From Pseudomonas sp. MWU16-30317 (lineage in GTDB: Bacteria; Pseudomonadota; Gammaproteobacteria; Pseudomonadales; Pseudomonadaceae), in assembly GCF_020515695.1 (NCBI RefSeq), contig NZ_JAIWJA010000011.1, positions 156,140 through 220,139 of the forward strand: a stretch of DNA of 64,000 nt, in the 5' to 3' direction. Positions 60,715 through 64,000 of this stretch are shown piece after piece. The translations under genes and the position numbers were made by a program. The number at the start of each line of letters is the position of its first letter. The first letter of the stretch is position 1. The notes beneath the pieces are model-generated. The model was given only the letters and a program-made list of their open reading frames with translations, was not told the DNA's origin and made no database searches.

Positions 60715-62004
60715 ATGCTCATCGCTGCGTCAATTTTCGTAGTTACGCTTGTCTTTGTTATCTGGCAACCCAGGGGGTTAGGTGTCGGCTGGAGCGCGGC
60801 AGTGGGTGCCGTCCTGGCATTGCTGACTGGCGTCGTGAGTCTGGGGGATGTGCCGGTTGTGTGGCACATCGTCTGGAACGCTACCGCGACCTTCATTGCA
60901 GTGATCATTATCAGTTTGCTGCTTGATGAAGCGGGATTCTTTAACTGGGCGGCGCTGCATGTGGCTCGCTGGGGTCAGGGCAAAGGTGGACGCCTGTTTG
61001 CGCTGATGATCCTGCTCGGTGCAGCCGTCTCGGCACTGTTCGCCAATGATGGAGCCGCACTGATTCTGACCCCAATCGTCATCGCGATGCTGACGGCGCT
61101 TCGTTTCAGTCCGGCATCCACTCTGGCATTCGTGATGGCCGCAGGCTTCATCGCGGATACCGCCAGTCTGCCCATGGTCGTGTCGAATCTGGTCAACATC
61201 GTTTCGGCTGACTTTTTCAGCGTGGGTTTTGGTGAGTACGCCTCGGTGATGTGGCCAGTGAACCTGGTGGCGGTGGCCGCGACGCTGTTCATGCTCTGGA
61301 TGTTCTATCGCAAGGACATTCCAACCCAGTACGACGCTAATCAGCTTGAAGCCCCAGATGCAGTAATTCGTGACCGGGCGACATTCATTGCTGGCTGGTG
61401 GGTACTTGGCCTGCTGCTGCTTGGCCTGTTCGCACTGGAGCCGCTGGGCATCCCCATCAGCGCCGTTGCTGCTGCGTGTGCGGTGATCCTGCTGATCATT
61501 GCTGGAAAAGGCCACATCATCTCCACGCGAAAGGTCATCAAGCACGCGCCTTGGCAAATTGTCGTGTTTTCGCTGGGCATGTATCTGGTGGTCTATGGCC
61601 TGCGTAATGCCGGGCTAACCGACTCGCTCTCGGCGCTGTTGAACATATTTGCTGAGCATGGCCTATGGGCCGCTACCTTGGGCACCGGTATCACCGCTGC
61701 GCTGTTGTCCTCGATGATGAACAACATGCCGAGTGTGCTTATCGGCGCTCTGTCCATTCAGGGCAGCGACGCTACGGGACTGGTGCGTGAGGCCATGATC
61801 TACGCCAATGTCATCGGTTGCGATCTCGGCCCAAAGATCACGCCCATCGGAAGCCTGGCCACGTTGCTGTGGCTGCATGTTCTGGCACAGAAAAACATCC
61901 GCATCACCTGGGGCTACTACTTCAAAGTCGGCAGCATCCTCACTCTTCCTATCTTGCTGGTAACGCTAGTGGCACTGGCGTTGCGGCTGAGCATCCCTGT
62001 CTAG
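60715..62004 (+). CDS. arsB: Arsenite efflux pump ArsB
   Basis: A 429-residue membrane protein with about 12 helices of the ArsB (not ACR3) family: LIAASIFVVTLVFVIWQPRG at the start, then ALFANDGAALILTPIVIAML and LLSSMMNNMPSVLIGALSIQ, both highly conserved. It extrudes arsenite and antimonite using the proton gradient. It begins 23 bp after arsR and is 9 bp before arsC. Confidence 0.95.
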   Translation: MLIAASIFVVTLVFVIWQPRGLGVGWSAAVGAVLALLTGVVSLGDVPVVWHIVWNATATFIAVIIISLLLDEAGFFNWAALHVARWGQGKGGRLFALMILLGAAVSALFANDGAALILTPIVIAMLTALRFSPASTLAFVMAAGFIADTASLPMVVSNLVNIVSADFFSVGFGEYASVMWPVNLVAVAATLFMLWMFYRKDIPTQYDANQLEAPDAVIRDRATFIAGWWVLGLLLLGLFALEPLGIPISAVAAACAVILLIIAGKGHIISTRKVIKHAPWQIVVFSLGMYLVVYGLRNAGLTDSLSALLNIFAEHGLWAATLGTGITAALLSSMMNNMPSVLIGALSIQGSDATGLVREAMIYANVIGCDLGPKITPIGSLATLLWLHVLAQKNIRITWGYYFKVGSILTLPILLVTLVALALRLSIPV

Positions 62005-62013
62005 GAGAAACCC

Positions 62014-62484
62014 ATGAAAGTGTTATTTATGTGTACGGCAAACAGCTGCCGGAGCGTTCTCTCGGAGGGGTTGTTCAACCATCTGGCCCCGAGCGGCTTT
62101 ACTGCCGTCAGTTCTGGCAGCTTCCCTAGCGGGAAACTGAATTTACGCGCCGTGAGTACGCTGCAAGCGCTGGGTATCGATACCTCGGGGCTTTACAGCA
62201 AAGGCTCAGAGGTCTTTTCGGACTCACCACCGAATGTTGTGATAACCGTGTGTGACAAGGCTGGAGGCGAAACATGCCCGGTCTATTTTGGGCCTGCTGT
62301 CAAAAGCCACTGGGGGCTTGCCGATCCTTCCGATGTGGAAGGAACAGACAGCGAAATCCAGGCCGCATTTGACGCAACCGTCGTCCAGATTAAAAAGCGT
62401 TTCGAGGCATTCTTCAGCTTGGATCATTCGACGCTTACACCGCAGGAACTGAAGCGCGAGCTAGATCGTATAGGTGAGCTGTGA
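62014..62484 (+). CDS. arsC: Arsenate reductase ArsC (low-MW phosphatase type)
   Basis: A 156-residue reductase of the low-molecular-weight phosphatase/thioredoxin-type family: P-loop VLFMCTANSCRSVLSEG with the nucleophile Cys, and VCDKAGGETCPVYFG containing further Cys for the redox relay, then the acid WGLADPSDVEG. It reduces arsenate to arsenite for export by ArsB. The stop overlaps the arsH start. Confidence 0.93.
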   Translation: MKVLFMCTANSCRSVLSEGLFNHLAPSGFTAVSSGSFPSGKLNLRAVSTLQALGIDTSGLYSKGSEVFSDSPPNVVITVCDKAGGETCPVYFGPAVKSHWGLADPSDVEGTDSEIQAAFDATVVQIKKRFEAFFSLDHSTLTPQELKRELDRIGEL

Positions 62485-63218
62485 TGGACGAATTTTCGTC
62501 GGAGAGCAGTCCGGATCTACCTAATCTGGATCAGGCGCTGATTGACGTCGCCACACTGGATCGTCTGCAAGGCAACGAGCAACCGACTCACAAGCCGCGC
62601 ATCTTGTTGCTGTATGGCTCAACCCGTGAGCGCTCTTTCAGCAGGCTACTGACCCAAGAGGCCGCGCGCATCCTGACCCTAATGGGAGCCGAGGCAGTTA
62701 TTTTTGATCCCTCGGGCTTGCCTCTCCCTGATGACGCTCCGGAAGACCATCCAAAGGTTAAAGAGCTGCGGGATCTGGTTCTGTGGTCAGAGGGACAGGT
62801 TTGGTGTTCGCCGGAGCGTCACGGCGCGATGTCTGCTGTATTCAAAGCCCAAATCGATTGGATTCCGCTCACGATGGGGGCTGTCCGGCCCAGCCAGGGC
62901 AAGACCCTGGCCGTCATGCAGGTCTGCGGTGGATCACAGTCGTTCAACACGGTAAATCAGCTGCGAATTCTCGGGCGCTGGATGCGGATGATCACCATCC
63001 CAAACCAGTCGTCAGTACCCAAGGCCTTCCTGGAGTTCGACGACGCAGGCCGTATGAAGCCATCTGCCTACTACGACCGTGTGGTCGACGTGATGGAGGA
63101 ACTAATGAAGTTCACGCTGATGGTTCGGGGCCGGGAAACGTATCTGGTAGATCGCTACTCGGAGCGAAAGGAAAGCGCCGAGTCGCTCTCGAAACGAGTC
63201 AATCAAAGATCGATTTGA
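62484..63218 (+). CDS. arsH: Organoarsenical oxidase ArsH (NADPH:FMN oxidoreductase)
   Basis: A 244-residue flavodoxin-fold protein from ATG 62484, overlapping the arsC stop; a GTG just before is also in frame. FMN-binding motifs are LLYGSTRERSFSRLLTQE and CSPERHGAMSAVFKAQIDWI, with MQVCGGSQSFNTVNQLRILG. ArsH proteins oxidise trivalent methylated and aromatic arsenicals to less toxic forms and use NADPH. Long extensions at both ends match ArsH. Confidence 0.94.
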   Translation: MDEFSSESSPDLPNLDQALIDVATLDRLQGNEQPTHKPRILLLYGSTRERSFSRLLTQEAARILTLMGAEAVIFDPSGLPLPDDAPEDHPKVKELRDLVLWSEGQVWCSPERHGAMSAVFKAQIDWIPLTMGAVRPSQGKTLAVMQVCGGSQSFNTVNQLRILGRWMRMITIPNQSSVPKAFLEFDDAGRMKPSAYYDRVVDVMEELMKFTLMVRGRETYLVDRYSERKESAESLSKRVNQRSI

Positions 63219-63237
63219 GCCACCAAGGGGATAGAGG

Positions 63238-63786
63238 ATGAGCAAGACGACAGTAAGGATTGCGCAGGTTTCGGACGCTCAAGCCATCCAGGCAATCTAC
63301 GCACCAATGGTTGAGAGCACTACGATTTCGTTCGAGCTTGAGCCGCCTTCAGTCGAAGAGATGGCCATGCGGATTGAGTCGACTCTGCTAACTTACCCGT
63401 ACCTGGTTGCGGTGCGAGACGGCCAGGTCATCGGCTATGCATATGCCAGTCAGCACCGGGCTCGTGAGGCCTATCGCTGGTCGGTCGACGTCACCGTTTA
63501 TATATCGCCAGAAGCGCACCGTAGTGGCGTCGGTCGGGCACTGTATGACGTGTTGCTGCCAACATTGAAGAAGCAAGGTTTTCACGCAGCCTATGCCGGG
63601 ATCGCTCTGCCCAATGATGGCAGCGTGGGACTACACGAAGCACTTGGCTTCGCTCACATTGGTACGTATCCAGAAGTAGGATTCAAGCATGGCGCTTGGC
63701 GTGATGTTGGATATTGGCGTATCGCGCTGGATTCAACGAATCCGCCAAAACTGCCCGTGCTTTTCAGTGAGATCAGTCTCTTCTGA
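63238..63786 (+). CDS. GNAT N-acetyltransferase (phosphinothricin/ArsN1-like)
   Basis: A 182-residue GNAT acetyltransferase of the phosphinothricin acetyltransferase type: IRIAQVSDAQAIQAIYAPMV-like opening, SFELEPPSVEEMAMRI, the acetyl-CoA site VYISPEAHRSGVGRALYDVL and late FAHIGTYPEVGFKHGAWRDV. In arsenic operons these proteins (ArsN1) inactivate the antibiotic arsinothricin by acetylation. It follows arsH by 19 bp, which favours that role over herbicide resistance. Confidence 0.88.
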   Translation: MSKTTVRIAQVSDAQAIQAIYAPMVESTTISFELEPPSVEEMAMRIESTLLTYPYLVAVRDGQVIGYAYASQHRAREAYRWSVDVTVYISPEAHRSGVGRALYDVLLPTLKKQGFHAAYAGIALPNDGSVGLHEALGFAHIGTYPEVGFKHGAWRDVGYWRIALDSTNPPKLPVLFSEISLF

Positions 63787-63947
63787 ATCAGCCACGACCA
63801 GCAGATCAAGTGCGCTTGCCCCCTCAAAAAGAAAACCCCTCAGCTAGCTGGAACAGCATCTCTTCAACCTGGCTGTCAACGCCAACCCAAAACTGACCCC
63901 TTTACTGCATTTTTCGCCAACTGAAATCTGACCCCCTCGGCCTGCTT
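63787..63947. other. Boundary between ars cluster and IS element
   Basis: A short gap with a hairpin-like GAAAACCCCTCAGCTAGCTG stretch and then the terminus of the following insertion sequence, with AACTGACCCC at 63891 and ATCTGACCCC at 63926 as repeated motifs. No gene. Confidence 0.4.
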
Positions 63948-64000
63948 TTAAACGCTCTTCACCGCTCGCGCAGGGCTGGTACCCGCCTTGCGTTTATCCT
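63874..64000 (-). mobile_element. End of an IS21-like insertion sequence (continues outside)
   Basis: The terminus begins near TGTCAACGCCAACCCAAAAC and holds two GGGGTCAG/T repeats (63891-63900, 63926-63935, complement), as in the multiple terminal repeats of IS21-family elements. The coding remnant at 63948 reads out of the window on the minus strand. Family assignment is tentative. Confidence 0.5.
63948..64000 (-). CDS. C-terminus of an IS21-type transposition protein (IstB-like, partial)
   Basis: The minus strand reads DKRKAGTSPARAVKSV and a TAA stop at 63948-63950. Such a basic C-terminal tail next to an insertion-sequence end fits the ATPase helper IstB, but only 16 codons are visible. 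Confidence 0.35.
   Translation of the reverse strand, partial: DKRKAGTSPARAVKSV

Overview
The window is a high-GC gammaproteobacterial chromosome segment, almost certainly from a Pseudomonas of the fluorescens/putida type. The evidence is a complete liuRABCDE leucine-degradation cluster, many extragenic REP/REPIN elements of the Pseudomonas kind (GTGGGAGC...GCTTG...CGCGAA), a dense set of LysR, AraC, GlxA and TetR regulators, and a Pseudomonas-style copABCD/copRS and arsRBCH load. No rRNA or complete tRNA gene was seen.

Layout. 1-5546: end of a single-domain receiver gene overlapping a giant pseudokinase/AAA-ATPase/GAF/histidine kinase. 5697-12813: alpha/beta hydrolase, AraC and LysR regulators, a five-copy tandem array of a 106-bp REP doublet, then DoxX, ABM monooxygenase, YtcJ-like amidohydrolase and YcaC-like hydrolase. 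12982-22787: MscS-type channel with a cyclic-nucleotide-binding domain, LysR-GlxA regulator pair, small unknown genes, an orphan sulfonate-type binding protein, a divergent TetR/MFS pair with matching inverted sites, an HD protein and a second GlxA regulator. 22777-31412: LiuR operator, liuR, liuABCDE and an acyl-CoA synthetase. 31556-33383: SDR and alpha/beta hydrolase.

33470-48574 is an accessory island: a Fic protein with palindromes around its start, a 3'-tRNA-like fragment, and an AT-rich three-gene operon. I read that operon as a Lamassu/ABC-three-component anti-phage system (Cap4-like nuclease, small middle component, SMC-like ATPase). It is followed by an XRE regulator divergent from a calcineurin-like phosphoesterase cassette that includes two probably related unknown proteins and a HAD hydrolase, an orphan TIR protein with an unfamiliar C-terminal domain, an intact IS3-family element inserted at the end of an IS66-family element, and a frameshifted IS66 tnpC.

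48910-63786 is metal and anion resistance: a CLC transporter of probable fluoride type, a TDT-family exporter with a divergent LysR, a PtrA-like small protein, copABCD, a convergent DUF411 protein, copRS, then arsR-arsB-arsC-arsH and a GNAT acetyltransferase. Two matching CopR-box candidates lie before the ptrA-like/copABCD run and between the DUF411 gene and copRS. The window ends in the terminus of a probable IS21-family element.

The most system-like discovery candidates are the Lamassu/ABC-3C operon, the TIR protein, the XRE/phosphoesterase cassette and the self-regulating Fic locus, all packed within about 11 kb.
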